A stretch of 64,000 nucleotides of DNA from Yersinia vastinensis (GCF_902726565.1 NZ_CACVAF010000010.1:84114-148113); one strand, 5' to 3'. Shown: positions 1-10,188, counted from the stretch's first letter. A program made the numbers and translations. Notes: generated by a model from the sequence alone, not told the origin.

Positions 1-240
1 CCGTAAAGCGAGGCTGGATGAGTGCAAACCCGCACGTTTACTGCGAGAAACCAGTGAACGAACTTGAGCGGCATCCAGCGTTTGCCAATGCGCCAGACCC
101 ATTTGCTCGCCTATGTCCATCAGTGCCTGTAGCTGACGCCGATAGCTGATGATGGTGAGAGGGCTGAGTTGTCGCTCTACTTTTAGATAACGCAGGAAAG
201 CCTCTACCTGCGGAGCAAGCGAGGCACTGAATTCGGTCAT
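1..240 (-). CDS. xerC: Tyrosine recombinase XerC, N-terminal part (runs off window)
   Basis: Reading leftward from an ATG at 238-240, the translation begins MTEFSASLAPQVEAFLRYLK and stays open to the window edge, giving 80 residues. This matches the N-terminal SAM-like core-binding domain of XerC, the recombinase that with XerD resolves chromosome dimers at dif. The catalytic domain (R-H-R-Y residues) lies outside the window. The ATG overlaps the stop codon of the upstream DUF484 gene by 4 bp (ATGA), which implies translational coupling in the dapF-yigA-xerC operon. Identity is from recall of the enterobacterial XerC N-terminus and the conserved gene order. Confidence 0.93.
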   Translation of the reverse strand, partial: MTEFSASLAPQVEAFLRYLKVERQLSPLTIISYRRQLQALMDIGEQMGLAHWQTLDAAQVRSLVSRSKRAGLHSSSLALR

Positions 241-941
241 ACCGGTTCTATCCAACGCTCCAGCAGGCTTGGCAATAGCGTCGATAACTGATTTAGCATC
301 ACGGTGCCCATGCCTTGCTGATAATGCTGTGTATCGCGGCTACTGAAGATAATAACCCCCAGATCGCCATCTTTACCTAACAATGACAACGCCGCTGACC
401 CGACTAGCTTGGCTTGAGGCAATAACAGCAACAGTTCTGGCCCGTTTAGGCTCCCCAAATAGTGGCGCTCGTTACCTAACCGCTGGATGCGCATTGGCTC
501 AAAAGCGTGGCGTGACAGACCTAAATGCGTGAAATCAGATGGCGCACCGATTTGCCAGCGGTCAGTGAACAACCGGACATTGGCACCGGCCAGCCCGAAA
601 TCTCTCGCCCAGCGCTGCAAGCGGTTGAGCATATCTTGCAAGCTACTGGCGGCGGCAAGGTTGCCTTGCAGTTGCAGTAAGCGGTTGAATAACACTTCAT
701 TCAGCCCCGCCTGCTCCATCAATAAAGTGATCTCTTCTTCCAACTGGCTTATCTGGTTACGCTGACGCCCCAGTTGCCACTCCACCAGCGAGACCGTGCC
801 TCTCACCGGATGAGGGATATGCATCTGTTCGACCAAACGCGCGTTGCGAATAAAGAAGTCGGGATTTTGCAATAAATACTGCATAACAGCATCGTCATCT
901 AGCTCGATGCCTGCTAGCGCCTGCTCCTCATAACTTTTCAT
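237..941 (-). CDS. yigA: DUF484 family protein YigA
   Basis: A 234-residue protein of the DUF484 family, always found between dapF and xerC in enterobacteria. Its biochemical role is not established. The conserved core NPDFFIRNARLVEQ, HPVRGTVSLVEWQL and the C-terminal end LLPSLLERWIE are visible. A predicted coiled coil near residues 55-80 precedes a GAF-like C-terminal half. The frame is open 8 codons further upstream, but I chose the ATG at 941 (MKSYEEQALAG) because family members begin near this point. It starts 27 nt after dapF and overlaps xerC by 4 bp, so the three genes are probably one transcript. Confidence 0.88.
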   Translation of the reverse strand: MKSYEEQALAGIELDDDAVMQYLLQNPDFFIRNARLVEQMHIPHPVRGTVSLVEWQLGRQRNQISQLEEEITLLMEQAGLNEVLFNRLLQLQGNLAAASSLQDMLNRLQRWARDFGLAGANVRLFTDRWQIGAPSDFTHLGLSRHAFEPMRIQRLGNERHYLGSLNGPELLLLLPQAKLVGSAALSLLGKDGDLGVIIFSSRDTQHYQQGMGTVMLNQLSTLLPSLLERWIEPV

Positions 942-968
942 GTAACACCCGTCATACATCACCACTCG

Positions 969-1793
969 TTATAAATGGATAAACCCGTCGTAAACATGGG
1001 TGGCAGGCCCGGTCATATACAGTGGATGGCCCGGCCCTTTCCAACTGATTTGTAAACTGCCACCAGATAATTCGACATGAACATCTTCACCTAATAATTC
1101 TTGTTGGATCCCAACAGCAACCGCTGCACAGGCCCCACTGCCACAGGCCTGAGTTTCACCAGCACCGCGTTCATACACACGCAAACGGATATGTTCCCGG
1201 CTCACGACCTGCATAAAACCGATATTCGCCCGCTCAGGGAAACGCTCATGGCTTTCTAATACTGGGCCTAGCAACGCAACATTGGCAACCGAAACGTCAT
1301 CGACCTGCATCACACAATGGGGATTGCCCATCGATACGACACCACAGAGCACCGTGTGTTCCGCTGCACGTAAAATGTACGTTTTCTCCGCTTTTGCCGC
1401 ACGGAAAGGGACTGTCTGCGGGTCAAAATTAGGTTCACCCATATTGACACAGACTAGCTCGTCTTCAGTGACACTCAATATCATACGGCCCGTTTGGGTA
1501 CTCACACTGATATCGCGCTTATTGGTCAATCCTTTCAATCTGACAAAACGGGCAAAGCAACGTGCGCCATTGCCGCACTGAGCAACTTCGCTGCCATCGG
1601 CATTAAAAATACGGTAGTGAAAGTCCAGTTCAGGATCGTAAGGTGGCTCAACCACCAACATCTGATCAAAGCCCACGCCAGTGTGCCGGTCTGCTAATCG
1701 GCGGATCAACTCCGGCGAAAAGTAAACATTTTGGGTAACTGCATCGACAACCATAAAGTCGTTGCCAAGACCGTGCATTTTGGAGAACTGCAT
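969..1793 (-). CDS. dapF: Diaminopimelate epimerase DapF
   Basis: This enzyme converts LL-diaminopimelate to meso-diaminopimelate in the cytoplasm, for lysine and peptidoglycan synthesis. It is 274 residues, the family's usual length. Both active-site cysteines are present: Cys73 in CGNGARC, and the second in ACGSGACA near residue 217. The N-terminus [13 protein letters not shown] is the family hallmark. The gene lies between lptM and yigA on the same strand, in the enterobacterial order lptM-dapF-yigA-xerC. The 88-bp gap to lptM holds no obvious terminator, so co-transcription is likely. Confidence 0.97.
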   Translation of the reverse strand: MQFSKMHGLGNDFMVVDAVTQNVYFSPELIRRLADRHTGVGFDQMLVVEPPYDPELDFHYRIFNADGSEVAQCGNGARCFARFVRLKGLTNKRDISVSTQTGRMILSVTEDELVCVNMGEPNFDPQTVPFRAAKAEKTYILRAAEHTVLCGVVSMGNPHCVMQVDDVSVANVALLGPVLESHERFPERANIGFMQVVSREHIRLRVYERGAGETQACGSGACAAVAVGIQQELLGEDVHVELSGGSLQISWKGPGHPLYMTGPATHVYDGFIHL

Positions 1794-1881
1794 TTCATAC
1801 TCCGCTGACTTTCATTTACCTGCTAAATTTTCGGTACTGGCTAAATTCGGTACTGACTTCATCTGGCTGCGATAAGGATAA

Positions 1882-2070
1882 TCACTGAGGCCCGGCGATG
1901 CTCTGGGTCTGAGAATTTTGCTGATTACGCTCAATGTTGCCACTATCTTGCTGGGTCGTTTCTACTTTTGGCTTATCTGATGGTGGGAAGTATAACGGAC
2001 CTTTCAAACCACAGCCGGAGAGCGCAAACACCATCATTGCCGTTAACAGCCAACGTAATTTATTTTTCAT
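1882..2070 (-). CDS. lptM: LPS-assembly lipoprotein LptM (YifL)
   Basis: A 62-residue lipoprotein. The signal peptide ends in the lipobox LSGC with the lipidated Cys at residue 20, followed by the conserved GLKGPLYFPP segment typical of LptM/YifL. In E. coli LptM binds the LptD-LptE translocon and helps oxidative maturation of LptD at the outer membrane. The tail after residue 35 is Gln/Asn-rich and low in complexity, which is usual for this family. It is the first gene of the lptM-dapF-yigA-xerC set and is divergent from cyaY, with a 131-bp shared upstream region. Confidence 0.9.
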   Translation of the reverse strand: MKNKLRWLLTAMMVFALSGCGLKGPLYFPPSDKPKVETTQQDSGNIERNQQNSQTQSIAGPQ

Positions 2071-2201
2071 TTTTAACGCCTGTAACCTGTTTTGATATCA
2101 ATAAACCGTTTTGACGCGGATATTCGTATTAATGCCTGTAATTTTTGCGTCTAAGGTCTCTATAATCGCAGGTGGATCATGAAAAGCAATAGGAATTGAA
2201 T

Positions 2202-2525
2202 ATGAACGACAGCGAGTTTCATCAGTTAGCCGATCAATTGATGCTTTGCATTGAAGAGACACTAGATGGTTTTACCGGCGATAGTGATATCGATTATGAA
2301 ACCAATGGTGGGGTGATGACTCTGACTTTCGACAATGGCAGCAAGATTGTTATCAATCGCCAAGAGCCATTACATCAGGTATGGCTGGCAACAAAAGCAG
2401 GCGGTTATCATTTTGATTTCCGCGATGGGCATTGGTATTGCTCACGCAGTGGCGAAGAGTTTTTCAGCAAGTTATCTGAAGCAGCCACCGCCCAAGCGGG
2501 TGAAGAGATTCGTTTCGACGAATAA
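2202..2525 (+). CDS. cyaY: Frataxin homologue CyaY
   Basis: A 107-residue bacterial frataxin, an iron-binding acidic protein that regulates IscS-dependent Fe-S cluster assembly. The N-terminal helix is rich in Asp/Glu ([19 protein letters not shown]), and the beta-sheet motifs [13 protein letters not shown] and [11 protein letters not shown] are characteristic. I chose the ATG at 2202 because an AGGA Shine-Dalgarno sits 7 nt upstream, although an in-frame TTG lies two codons earlier. It is convergent with cyaA, whose stop is 48 bp away, and divergent from lptM, as in other enterobacteria. Confidence 0.95.
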   Translation: MNDSEFHQLADQLMLCIEETLDGFTGDSDIDYETNGGVMTLTFDNGSKIVINRQEPLHQVWLATKAGGYHFDFRDGHWYCSRSGEEFFSKLSEAATAQAGEEIRFDE

Positions 2526-2573
2526 CACCAAAGACACAGCTCAATCCCCCACGACCTCAAGGACGCAGGGGAT

Positions 2574-5126
2574 TTAATGTAGCTGGAACTGCTGCGGTTG
2601 TGCAGGCGCATTCATTTCTTTATCAACAATATGCAGATGTGACAGCGTATTGCTGCGGAAAGGAATCACCTGAGTCCGGCCATCTAACTGCACAATTTGG
2701 TAGAATTGCGGCAGATTGAAGTTGATAAAACTGGAGCCGTAGGTAAAGCGATCATGGGAAGATGAATAGAAACGGCTAACATCCCGCACCAACTCCTCTT
2801 TACTGCCTTCGCAATGGTGATAAACCTCAACGCGGTTCGTCTCATCAAGAATATAAATATTAAAACCTTTTTCATCTGCAGTGCCTTCGAAGAAGAACTG
2901 AATAATCCCTTCACTGGCAAAGCCGTCCACCACTGGCGGCAGATGAATTTGATCCGTTTCAACCTGAATAGATAACCCATGCAGCTTGTTATTGGAAATC
3001 GCGCCATAGAATTCGACGGCATTCTCCAGTTTCTGAACCGAGACACTCAGGCGCTCAAAGAACAGCCCCCATGTCTGACCCGAAACACGCACGGCTTTAA
3101 AGCGGCCCGGTTCCTGACGAGTACTCGACAGCCGCAATTCAATACATTCAGAGACCAACTGCTGGATACGGGTGCGAATCAAGCCACGTAAATGTTGGCT
3201 GTAACAGAACACATCCACCGATTCTGGTGGAGCCGCATCCTGATGCATTTTGCCTAAAATCGTTTTCAGTGCTTCCAATACCGCTTGCTCACCACTGAAA
3301 TGCAGCGTACGCACTTCATTCCATGAGTTGCGGTATAGCAAATCTATACTGCCAACCAGACACTGTTGCTGCTCGCCAAAGCTGAAGACATCCAGTTTGC
3401 GGAAATCAAAATGGACCACCTGATTGCGGAAGGCTGCAGTTGGATCGTTTTCCAGATTGACAATAATGGCCAAATGGCGAATTTCGCACGGACTGTATAA
3501 GGCTTTTGGTGTCGGTGCAGGTAAGCGTAACGGGAAGTGATGAGAAATATCAGTCACCAGTTCCTGTAGCTTTACGGTATCGCACAGATTGGCACTTTTA
3601 ATATGCAGCCGAGTCTTGCTGGTCAACAAACCGTTGAAATAGGCCCATGACACCAGTTTGTTCAGATAACGGTTATATTCCAGCGGCTGGTGGCTGACGA
3701 TAGCCTCCATAGAAGGGGCCTGATTATACAAATACCAGCCTGGACGGTTGGCTCGGCCCGCTGGCACATGAATAAAAGTCAGGTGCTCTTCAGAAAGATC
3801 CGGTGAAATCTGCGGGTTAACCAGTGTCACTTTACCCGGTAGCGCTTCAAATGCCGCATACAGTTTACGGGTCAATACCCCAATATCCTGCGGACTGGCG
3901 CTAACACTCAAGTTATTGCGGCGCGCAAAGCGAATCAAATTGCGATAGCTTTGCATCATTGCATCTAATAACTCGTTATGCGCTTCACGCACACGTTCAA
4001 TCTTCCAGTTCGCGCGGTTATCCAACACGGCCAAATTCTCGTCACTCCATCCCCACTCGCTGACCAGTTGACTAAGAATTTCACGCCGCCACCCAACGCT
4101 CGCTGGAGTACGGGATAATTTCTCACACACTTTCAGATAGAAACAACGGCGCACCAAGTTCAACCGAGTTGTGTCGTTGATCTGGGTAAGATAACGGGTA
4201 ACGCGATCGAGCATCATGCAGTAAGCATCTAGACCAAACGCCACGATTTCACCGGCATGCAGACGCTGCTTGATTTCCATCGCTAACAATTGAGAGTTTG
4301 GGTACTCCCAAGAGTAGGCTTCGAGCAATACAGTTTTCAATACCGCCTTATAAGGCGAATCGATACTCTTGTACAACTGCCACAAACTGGCACCGAAATA
4401 CTCTTCGGCTGACAGGGTGCTCAAACCACCCAGATCCAGCCACTCATTCGGTGTTAATACGCCCTGCGCATAGAGCGACAGCACGTAATCATCGTAATTA
4501 TCTTCTTCTTCAACGGGCACCATATTCCACAGAATACGTTTTCCCGCTAGGCGAACCGCACTACGGTAAAATTCATCCAGCAATAGAATATGTTGGGTTG
4601 AACCACAATCTTCACCGCCCAGACTGCCGCTGGCATTGTGACGAAAACGGTTTTCATCTATTAAGAAGAAGCTGACCTCAACACCCATCGATGCAGCCCA
4701 TTTTTCCAACAGGCTACATTTTTTTTGCAAGCGGTTACGCTCTTCTGAATCCAGCCAGGCTTGGTGACATACCCAGATGTCCAGATCGGATGTATGGCAC
4801 TGACCAATAGATGAAGTGCTCCCCATAGAGTAAACGCCGGTAATTGGCAGTTCGCCACCGACACTTTGCTCTAAAGGCTGACCCCATTTGGCTTCAACTT
4901 CAGATAGATAATCTTGCTGCGTTTCATTAGGCGTGAAAAGGCAGATGCCATGGGGAACGTTACCATCAAGGTAACCCGGCATCAGTGGGTGATGACAATG
5001 TAGTAGGGTCGGTAGCAGACTGTAGACTTTTTGGAAGGCTGGCCCCATCGCCGCCAAAGCGCGATCGACTCGTAATTGGTTGATCGCATCCAGTCGCTGT
5101 TTCAGTGTCTCGATGTAGAGGTACAA
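2574..5126 (-). CDS. cyaA: Class I adenylate cyclase CyaA
   Basis: An 850-residue class I adenylate cyclase that makes cAMP from ATP and is controlled through the PTS protein EIIA-Glc. The N-terminal catalytic half carries the nucleotidyltransferase-like motif [18 protein letters not shown], with its paired Asp residues. The C-terminal half is the regulatory domain. Translation starts at a TTG codon (5124-5126, [12 protein letters not shown]), as in E. coli, and the upstream ribosome site is weak, so low translation is probably selected. A CRP-type site lies about 150 bp upstream. Length and sequence agree with the family throughout. Confidence 0.97.
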   Translation of the reverse strand: MYLYIETLKQRLDAINQLRVDRALAAMGPAFQKVYSLLPTLLHCHHPLMPGYLDGNVPHGICLFTPNETQQDYLSEVEAKWGQPLEQSVGGELPITGVYSMGSTSSIGQCHTSDLDIWVCHQAWLDSEERNRLQKKCSLLEKWAASMGVEVSFFLIDENRFRHNASGSLGGEDCGSTQHILLLDEFYRSAVRLAGKRILWNMVPVEEEDNYDDYVLSLYAQGVLTPNEWLDLGGLSTLSAEEYFGASLWQLYKSIDSPYKAVLKTVLLEAYSWEYPNSQLLAMEIKQRLHAGEIVAFGLDAYCMMLDRVTRYLTQINDTTRLNLVRRCFYLKVCEKLSRTPASVGWRREILSQLVSEWGWSDENLAVLDNRANWKIERVREAHNELLDAMMQSYRNLIRFARRNNLSVSASPQDIGVLTRKLYAAFEALPGKVTLVNPQISPDLSEEHLTFIHVPAGRANRPGWYLYNQAPSMEAIVSHQPLEYNRYLNKLVSWAYFNGLLTSKTRLHIKSANLCDTVKLQELVTDISHHFPLRLPAPTPKALYSPCEIRHLAIIVNLENDPTAAFRNQVVHFDFRKLDVFSFGEQQQCLVGSIDLLYRNSWNEVRTLHFSGEQAVLEALKTILGKMHQDAAPPESVDVFCYSQHLRGLIRTRIQQLVSECIELRLSSTRQEPGRFKAVRVSGQTWGLFFERLSVSVQKLENAVEFYGAISNNKLHGLSIQVETDQIHLPPVVDGFASEGIIQFFFEGTADEKGFNIYILDETNRVEVYHHCEGSKEELVRDVSRFYSSSHDRFTYGSSFINFNLPQFYQIVQLDGRTQVIPFRSNTLSHLHIVDKEMNAPAQPQQFQLH

Positions 5127-5541
5127 GACGTCTCGCCTGATTGTTCCGGTGCTTAGAAAGAAACCCGCGTTCCAGGTTCGTTTATTGTTTATTTGGCCTT
5201 CATCGAAACAACAATGTACTTTTTGTTGAAATGACCAAAAAACATTTTGTTTGAAGAATATTTAACGAATTATTGCTGGAAACGTGATCAATCTAACACC
5301 TTGCCGATTGACCGTAAAGAAAGTAAAGCTATCCCAACAATTATAATGCCTATCTCTAGCCAAAGTCATCGACGTTGTTGTGCGGTCACAAGCAAAGGTA
5401 TAAACCGCTTATCTCGTCGTACATTTGTTACACTAGCTGCTTTCTTATGCACTTAACCGCCCTGCTCTTGTGGCTACTGCACTGACACTCTTCATCGGTC
5501 AATGGTAGGATGGGCCATAAAATATAAAACGGTAACAAGCA
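5127..5541. promoter_or_regulatory. cyaA/hemC divergent control region
   Basis: This 415-bp non-coding stretch separates the divergent cyaA and hemC genes. It holds the CRP site described separately. Other clear functional sites are not recognisable by eye. An AT-rich TATAAAA-like run sits just before the hemC ribosome site. A short reading frame at 5247-5456 has no ribosome site and no recognisable protein features, so I take it as non-coding. Confidence 0.6.
5280..5301 (-). promoter_or_regulatory. CRP operator of cyaA
   Basis: Read on the minus strand, this 22-bp site is GTGTTAGATTGATCACGTTT preceded by AG. The TGATCACGTT core matches the E. coli cyaA P2 CRP site, as I remember it, at nearly every position. 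CRP-cAMP bound there represses cyaA and closes a negative feedback loop on cAMP synthesis. The site lies about 155 bp upstream of the TTG start, which implies a long leader. Confidence 0.75.
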
Positions 5542-6483
5542 ATGTTAGACAAAATTATTCGAATTGCTACGCGACAAAGCCCACTTGCCCTGTGGCAAGC
5601 ACATTATGTTCAACATTTACTGCAAGCTAATCATCCCGGCTTGCAAGTCGAATTAGTTCCGATGGTAACCCGCGGGGATATCATTCTGGACACACCGCTA
5701 GCGAAAGTAGGCGGTAAAGGCTTGTTCGTTAAGGAGTTAGAGTTGGCCTTATTAGAAGGCCGGGCAGATATTGCTGTGCATTCTATGAAAGATGTCCCTA
5801 TTGCCTTCCCTGAAGGGCTGGGTTTGGTCACTATTTGTGAGCGCGATGATCCGCGCGATGCTTTCGTTTCACCACATTACGCACATTTGGATGACCTGCC
5901 CGCAGGTAGCATTGTCGGGACGTCAAGCCTGCGCCGCCAGTGTCAATTGCGTGAACGTCGCCCGGACCTGATTGTCCGCGATTTGCGAGGTAACGTCGGC
6001 ACTCGTCTTGCCAAGCTGGATAACGGTGATTATCACGCGATTATTTTGGCTGTTGCTGGCCTCAAACGTCTCGGGCTGGAGACTCGTATTCGCTATGCAA
6101 TGCCGGCGGAAGAATCATTGCCCGCGGTTGGTCAAGGTGCCGTCGGTATCGAATGCCGTCTGGATGATGATTTTACTCGTCAATTGCTCATCCCGCTAAA
6201 TCATCGCGAGACCGAGTTAAGGGTTTGTGCAGAACGCGCCATGAATACACGCCTTGAAGGCGGTTGTCAGGTGCCCATCGGCAGCTATGCCGAATTGGCA
6301 GGCGATACATTGTGGCTTCGTGCATTGGTGGGCGCACCAGACGGTAGTGAGATTATTCGCGGCGAACGCCGAGGGCCGGCTGAAAATGCAGAACAAATGG
6401 GTATTGAGCTGGCTGATGAACTCCTGTCGCGAGGCGCACGAGAAATACTGGCTGAAGTTTATCAGGACAACGCACCACTATGA
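5542..6483 (+). CDS. hemC: Hydroxymethylbilane synthase (porphobilinogen deaminase) HemC
   Basis: This enzyme polymerises four porphobilinogen units into hydroxymethylbilane in the cytoplasmic haem pathway. It is 313 residues, the family length. The signatures [24 protein letters not shown] and VHSMKDVP are present. So is the dipyrromethane cofactor cysteine in [16 protein letters not shown], near residue 242. The stop overlaps the hemD start by 4 bp. It is the first gene of hemCDXY, divergent from cyaA as in E. coli. Confidence 0.98.
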   Translation: MLDKIIRIATRQSPLALWQAHYVQHLLQANHPGLQVELVPMVTRGDIILDTPLAKVGGKGLFVKELELALLEGRADIAVHSMKDVPIAFPEGLGLVTICERDDPRDAFVSPHYAHLDDLPAGSIVGTSSLRRQCQLRERRPDLIVRDLRGNVGTRLAKLDNGDYHAIILAVAGLKRLGLETRIRYAMPAEESLPAVGQGAVGIECRLDDDFTRQLLIPLNHRETELRVCAERAMNTRLEGGCQVPIGSYAELAGDTLWLRALVGAPDGSEIIRGERRGPAENAEQMGIELADELLSRGAREILAEVYQDNAPL

Positions 6484-7229
6484 CGATTCTGGTTACCCGC
6501 CCATCCCCTTCTGGAGAGCAGTTAGTCAGCCGCCTGCGTGCGCTGGGCCGGGTTGCCTATCATGCACCGTTGATTGATTTCTCACCCGGAGATGACCTGT
6601 TCAAGTTACCTGAGTTGCTGCAAGAAATGCAGGCGGGTGACTTGGTTTTTGCGTTATCTCAGAACGCGGTGCGCTACGCTAACTCGCTGTTAAAAAGAAA
6701 TAACCTGTCATGGCCCGCACAGTTATCTTATTATGCTATTGGCCGTAGCACGGCATTAGCACTGCATACTGCCAGCCGCTTGCACGTGACTTTCCCCCCC
6801 ACAGGGGAAACCAGCGAGATGCTGCTGTCATTGCCCGACCTGCAAAAGCTGTCGGGTAAAAAAGTAGTGCTATTGCGCGGTAATGGCGGGCGAGAACTTC
6901 TCGGTGAAACTCTTGTAGAACGAGGAGCCACAGTCACTTTTTGTGAGTGTTATCAACGTAGCCCTATTTTTTATGATGGCAGTGAACAAAGTGCGCATTG
7001 GCAACGCTCTGGGATTGATATTCTGGTCGTCACCAGCGGCGAAATGTTACAACAGATCTATACTTTAGTTCCTGATTACTATCGTTCTTCTTGGTTACTA
7101 CGTTGCCGCTTGGTCGTGGTGAGCGATCGTTTGGCCGCCTTAGCGGCTCAAATGGGCTGGAGTGATATCCGGGTAGCAGAGAATGCTGATAATGACGCAC
7201 TGATCCGCGCGCTACAAGAATTTCAATAA
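6480..7229 (+). CDS. hemD: Uroporphyrinogen-III synthase HemD
   Basis: A 249-residue enzyme that cyclises hydroxymethylbilane with inversion of ring D to give uroporphyrinogen III. HemD sequences diverge strongly, but the N-terminus [17 protein letters not shown], the central ALSQNAV and [11 protein letters not shown] segments and the C-terminal VVTSGEML motif fit the two-domain fold. The ATGA overlap with hemC indicates coupled translation, which suits sequential enzymes handling an unstable intermediate. hemX follows after 29 bp. Confidence 0.95.
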   Translation: MTILVTRPSPSGEQLVSRLRALGRVAYHAPLIDFSPGDDLFKLPELLQEMQAGDLVFALSQNAVRYANSLLKRNNLSWPAQLSYYAIGRSTALALHTASRLHVTFPPTGETSEMLLSLPDLQKLSGKKVVLLRGNGGRELLGETLVERGATVTFCECYQRSPIFYDGSEQSAHWQRSGIDILVVTSGEMLQQIYTLVPDYYRSSWLLRCRLVVVSDRLAALAAQMGWSDIRVAENADNDALIRALQEFQ

Positions 7230-7258
7230 ACCTGAAACCTGACTATGGGATGCCCAAT

Positions 7259-8383
7259 ATGACGGAACAAAATACCCCATCCGCACCAGTGGAAGAGACA
7301 ACCACCGCGGCTGAGAGGCACCAACAGCCAGCACCAGAAGTTCGCCGGGAGAAACGAACCGGTCCAATTCTGGGTGCCATTGCTATTGCACTGGCTATCG
7401 CGCTCGGTGCTGGGCTTTATTATCACGGACACCAGCAGGCCCAGTTACAAGATGCGGCGAATATCGCGCTGCAAGAGCAGTTGGCTGAACTTAAACAGAG
7501 CCAATTGCAGGAAAAACAGCAACTTGAATCATTATTGCAACAGCAAGGCAAAGCGCTGGAAGCCGCTGACCGCCAACAGACGTCACTGACTCGCCAACTT
7601 AATGAGTTGCAAGAGAAAGTTGCGACCATATCTGGCAGTGATGCCAAGACTTGGTTACTGGCACAAGCTGATTTTCTGGTGAAAATGGCAGGGCGTAAAC
7701 TGTGGAGCGATCAAGATGTCACTACTGCTGCCACCTTACTGAAAAGTGCCGACGCCAGTCTAGCTGATATGAATGACCCTAGTCTTATTGAGGTTCGTCG
7801 CGCGTTGACCGAAGACATCAGCGCCCTTTCTGCGGTCAGTCAGGTTGATTTTGACGGTATCATCCTCAAACTGAACCAACTGTCCAATCAGGTGGATAAT
7901 CTGCGCCTGGCTGATAACAATATTGATGACTCACCCATGGATGCCAATAGCGATGAATTATCCAGTTCGTTATCTGAATGGCGCCAAAATCTGAGCAAGA
8001 GCTGGCACAGTTTTATCTCTGATTTCATTACGATTCGCCGCCGTGATAGTAGTGCGGAGCCTCTGTTGGCACCAAATCAGGATGTTTACTTGCGTGAAAA
8101 TATCCGCTCACGTCTACTGGTTGCCGCTCAAGCAGTACCACGCCATCAGGATGAAGTGTACAAACAGTCACTGGAGACCATCTCCACTTGGGTTCGTGCT
8201 TACTTTGATGTGAATGATCCGAATACCAAGGCATTTCTGGATGAACTGGAGAGTTTGAGTCAGCAATCCATCTCAATGGACGTACCTGATCAATTGAAGA
8301 GCCAGCCAATGCTGGAAAAATTGATGCAAACTCGGGTTCGTAACCTACTGGCACAAACGCCAGCTGCCACTCAGGGGGAATAA
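7259..8383 (+). CDS. hemX: HemX, membrane-anchored uroporphyrinogen-III C-methyltransferase family protein
   Basis: A 374-residue inner-membrane protein. One membrane segment (about residues 37-55, [17 protein letters not shown]) follows a Pro/Glu-rich cytoplasmic stretch. A Gln-rich coiled coil (about 60-130) comes next, then a conserved domain starting [22 protein letters not shown]. Despite the family name, enterobacterial HemX is not shown to be the methyltransferase, and its role in haem synthesis remains unclear. I start at the ATG at 7259 ([10 protein letters not shown]) by homology. An in-frame ATG three codons upstream (7250) is possible. Confidence 0.93.
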   Translation: MTEQNTPSAPVEETTTAAERHQQPAPEVRREKRTGPILGAIAIALAIALGAGLYYHGHQQAQLQDAANIALQEQLAELKQSQLQEKQQLESLLQQQGKALEAADRQQTSLTRQLNELQEKVATISGSDAKTWLLAQADFLVKMAGRKLWSDQDVTTAATLLKSADASLADMNDPSLIEVRRALTEDISALSAVSQVDFDGIILKLNQLSNQVDNLRLADNNIDDSPMDANSDELSSSLSEWRQNLSKSWHSFISDFITIRRRDSSAEPLLAPNQDVYLRENIRSRLLVAAQAVPRHQDEVYKQSLETISTWVRAYFDVNDPNTKAFLDELESLSQQSISMDVPDQLKSQPMLEKLMQTRVRNLLAQTPAATQGE

Positions 8384-8385
8384 GT

Positions 8386-9585
8386 ATGCTACGCGTATTA
8401 TTGTTATTCCTCATTTTGACTGCAGGTATCGTACTTGGCCCCATGTTGGCTGGGCATCAAGGTTATGTATTGATCCAAACCGACAACTATAACGTCGAAA
8501 CCAGTGTCACCGGTTTGGTCATTATGTTGGTATTGATACTGGTCGCTTTCCTGATAATTGAATGGATATTGCGCCGCATTTTTCGTACCGGCGCACGCAC
8601 CCGTGGTTGGTTTATGGGCCGCAAACGCACCCGTGCGCGTAAACAAACCAAAGCTGCCTTGATCAAACTGGCTGAGGGTGATTTCAAGCAGGTTGAGAAA
8701 TTACTGACCCGCAATGCTGATCATGCTGAACAACCGATGGTGAACTACCTGCTGGCGGCAGAAGCAGCCCAGCAGCGTGGTGATGAATTCCGCACCAACC
8801 AATATCTTGAACGGGCAGCAGAAGTGGCCGACACTGAGCAATTGCCAGTAGATATTACCCGAGTGCGTATCCAATTAGCACAAGGGCACATTCATGCTGC
8901 TCGTCATGGGGTTGATCGTCTATTAGATCAAGCGCCACGCCATCCTGAAGTCCTGCGTCTGGCCGAGCTGGCTTACTTGCGCTCTGGCGCTTATAGCTCA
9001 TTGTTGGAAATTCTCCCCGCGATGAGCAAAGTTCAGGTACATACCCAGGATGAGATCGCCGCACTGGAGCAGCAAGCCTACATTGGCATTATGAATCAAT
9101 GTATGGCTGAAGAAGGTAGCGAAGGTCTAAAACGCTGGTGGAAAGATCAAAGTCGTAAAGTGCGTAATGAGATCCCACTGCAAGTCGCCTTGGCAGAGCA
9201 TTTAATTGAATGTGATGATCATGAAGTGGCCCAGCAAATTATTTTGGACAGTCTAAAGCGTCAGTACGATGAACGCTTAGTGCTATTGATCCCGCGCTTA
9301 CAATCGGGAAATCCAGATCCATTAGAGAAATCATTGCGCCAGCAAATCAAACAGCATGGTGCAACTCCGTTACTCAACAGCACCTTAGGTCAGCTCATGC
9401 TAAAACATGGTGAGTGGGAGAAAGCCAGTGAAGCCTTCAAAGCTGCGCTGGCACAGCGGCCAGACGGATATGATTATGCATGGCTGGCTGATGCATTGGA
9501 TAAACTACACTGCCCTGAGGATGCCGCACAGGCTCGTCGCGAAGGGTTATTGCTGACGCTGAAGCAGAACGGTGAATCTCTTTGA
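8386..9585 (+). CDS. hemY: HemY, membrane protein with tetratricopeptide repeats
   Basis: A 399-residue protein with two N-terminal membrane segments (about residues 3-25 and 42-62). A basic stretch RKRTRARKQTKAALIKLAEGDF follows, then a long cytoplasmic TPR-like region to the C-terminus. It is the last gene of hemCDXY, 2 bp after hemX, with a good terminator downstream. It is unrelated to the Gram-positive protoporphyrinogen oxidase also called HemY. Proposed roles are in late haem synthesis or assembly of pathway enzymes, not proven. Confidence 0.95.
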   Translation: MLRVLLLFLILTAGIVLGPMLAGHQGYVLIQTDNYNVETSVTGLVIMLVLILVAFLIIEWILRRIFRTGARTRGWFMGRKRTRARKQTKAALIKLAEGDFKQVEKLLTRNADHAEQPMVNYLLAAEAAQQRGDEFRTNQYLERAAEVADTEQLPVDITRVRIQLAQGHIHAARHGVDRLLDQAPRHPEVLRLAELAYLRSGAYSSLLEILPAMSKVQVHTQDEIAALEQQAYIGIMNQCMAEEGSEGLKRWWKDQSRKVRNEIPLQVALAEHLIECDDHEVAQQIILDSLKRQYDERLVLLIPRLQSGNPDPLEKSLRQQIKQHGATPLLNSTLGQLMLKHGEWEKASEAFKAALAQRPDGYDYAWLADALDKLHCPEDAAQARREGLLLTLKQNGESL

Positions 9586-9667
9586 TTGCTAACCTGCGTT
9601 GAGCAGCCTAGGGCACTCCGGCGGCTTACGCCGGCACGTATCCCCTTGGTTCAACTTAAACTGCAAC

Positions 9668-9693
9668 ATAAAGGCTCCTTCGGGGGCCTTTAT
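9668..9693 (+). terminator. Intrinsic terminator of hemCDXY
   Basis: An inverted repeat, ATAAAGGCTCC facing GGGGCCTTTAT, with a short TTCG-containing loop is followed by a T-rich run. It lies about 80 bp after the hemY stop and faces the glmZ terminator across a shared A/T tract. Confidence 0.85.
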
Positions 9694-9710
9694 GTTATTT
9701 ATTTTTTGCA

Positions 9711-9933
9711 AAAAAAAACGCTTGCCGATAGGGGCAAGCGTCTAAAATTTTCAGGTCTACAGACAACAATGTCGGTGCCTCACTCAACGTTATGCCCGGT
9801 ATGTGATGAAGATATACAACATCGTTTACATGGACAATAGGCACCCTAAAATCGGCTCTGCATCATCCCTGGGTTTATGAAGCACAATTGGCGATAAAAC
9901 CAGGCAGTCATAATAAGTGGGATGAGCATCTAC
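9711..9933 (-). ncRNA. glmZ: Small RNA GlmZ
   Basis: Read leftward, the transcript would begin GTAGATGCTCATCCC, contain ATGCAGAGCCG and AACGTTGAGTGAGGCACC, then TTGTTGTCTGTAGACCTG. It ends in a perfect stem (9719-9740) and a run of U. These blocks match E. coli GlmZ as I remember it, and the position downstream of hemY is the same. GlmZ base-pairs with glmS mRNA with Hfq and raises GlcN6P synthase. It is cleaved by RNase E guided by RapZ, and GlmY acts as decoy. Length is about 220 nt. The 5' end is set by the sigma-54 promoter 12 bp upstream. A reading frame at 9586-9840 on the other strand is not a gene. Confidence 0.93.
9719..9740 (-). terminator. Terminator of glmZ
   Basis: An 8-bp stem, CGCTTGCC/GGCAAGCG, is followed on the minus strand by an uninterrupted T tract, forming the 3' end of GlmZ and its likely Hfq-binding tail. 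Confidence 0.9.
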
Positions 9934-9944
9934 ATAAGAGATAT

Positions 9945-9960
9945 TGCACTTAGCGTGCCA
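9945..9960 (-). promoter_or_regulatory. Sigma-54 promoter of glmZ
   Basis: On the minus strand the sequence is TGGCACG-CTAA-GTGCA, which fits the sigma-54 consensus TGGCACG-N4-TTGCW at nearly every position. The GC of the -12 element lies 12-13 bp before the inferred GlmZ 5' end. Sigma-54 control of glmZ in Yersinia is established. A sigma-70 -10-like hexamer is also possible in the TATCTCTTATG stretch between this element and the start. Confidence 0.88.
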
Positions 9961-10093
9961 AATCGTGCAATGGATTGTCATTTCATTCAATTATTAATTT
10001 AATTACATGATAAATAATGGTTTTATTTTTATATCCCCCTATATCCTTATCCTATTCACCTACAGCACTCAGATATATATCGTCAGAGTGATC

Positions 10094-10111
10094 TGTCGCT
10101 ACAAAACGACG
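10094..10111. promoter_or_regulatory. GlrR-type activator site 1 (near-consensus)
   Basis: TGTC-N10-GACG, one base away from the GlrR (QseF) consensus TGTC-N10-GACA. It lies about 150 bp upstream of the glmZ sigma-54 promoter, a normal distance for an enhancer-binding protein. Confidence 0.55.
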
Positions 10112-10141
10112 CTATAAACGAACGTTAATTTTATTAATAAT

Positions 10142-10154
10142 TATCAAATAGTTA
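10142..10154 (+). promoter_or_regulatory. IHF-type site upstream of glmZ
   Basis: TATCAAATAGTTA matches the IHF consensus WATCAANNNNTTR at every defined position. It lies among the GlrR-type sites, where DNA bending would bring GlrR to sigma-54 polymerase. Confidence 0.5.
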
Positions 10155-10156
10155 TA

Positions 10157-10174
10157 TGTCACCTTTCAGAGACA
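10157..10174. promoter_or_regulatory. GlrR-type activator site 2 (perfect)
   Basis: TGTC-ACCTTTCAGA-GACA is a perfect match to the GlrR consensus TGTC-N10-GACA, about 200 bp upstream of the glmZ promoter. Confidence 0.72.
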
Positions 10175-10188
10175 ATACATTCGTCTTT

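Noticed and set aside
5247..5456. 69-codon frame between cyaA and hemC
   Set aside because: It overlaps the CRP operator and promoter region, has no ribosome site, and its protein has no features.
7250..7258. Alternative hemX start three codons upstream
   Set aside because: Homologues begin at MTEQ; kept only as an alternative.
9586..9840. 84-codon plus-strand reading frame after hemY
   Set aside because: It runs through the hemY terminator and antisense to the conserved GlmZ RNA, and the protein has no recognisable features.
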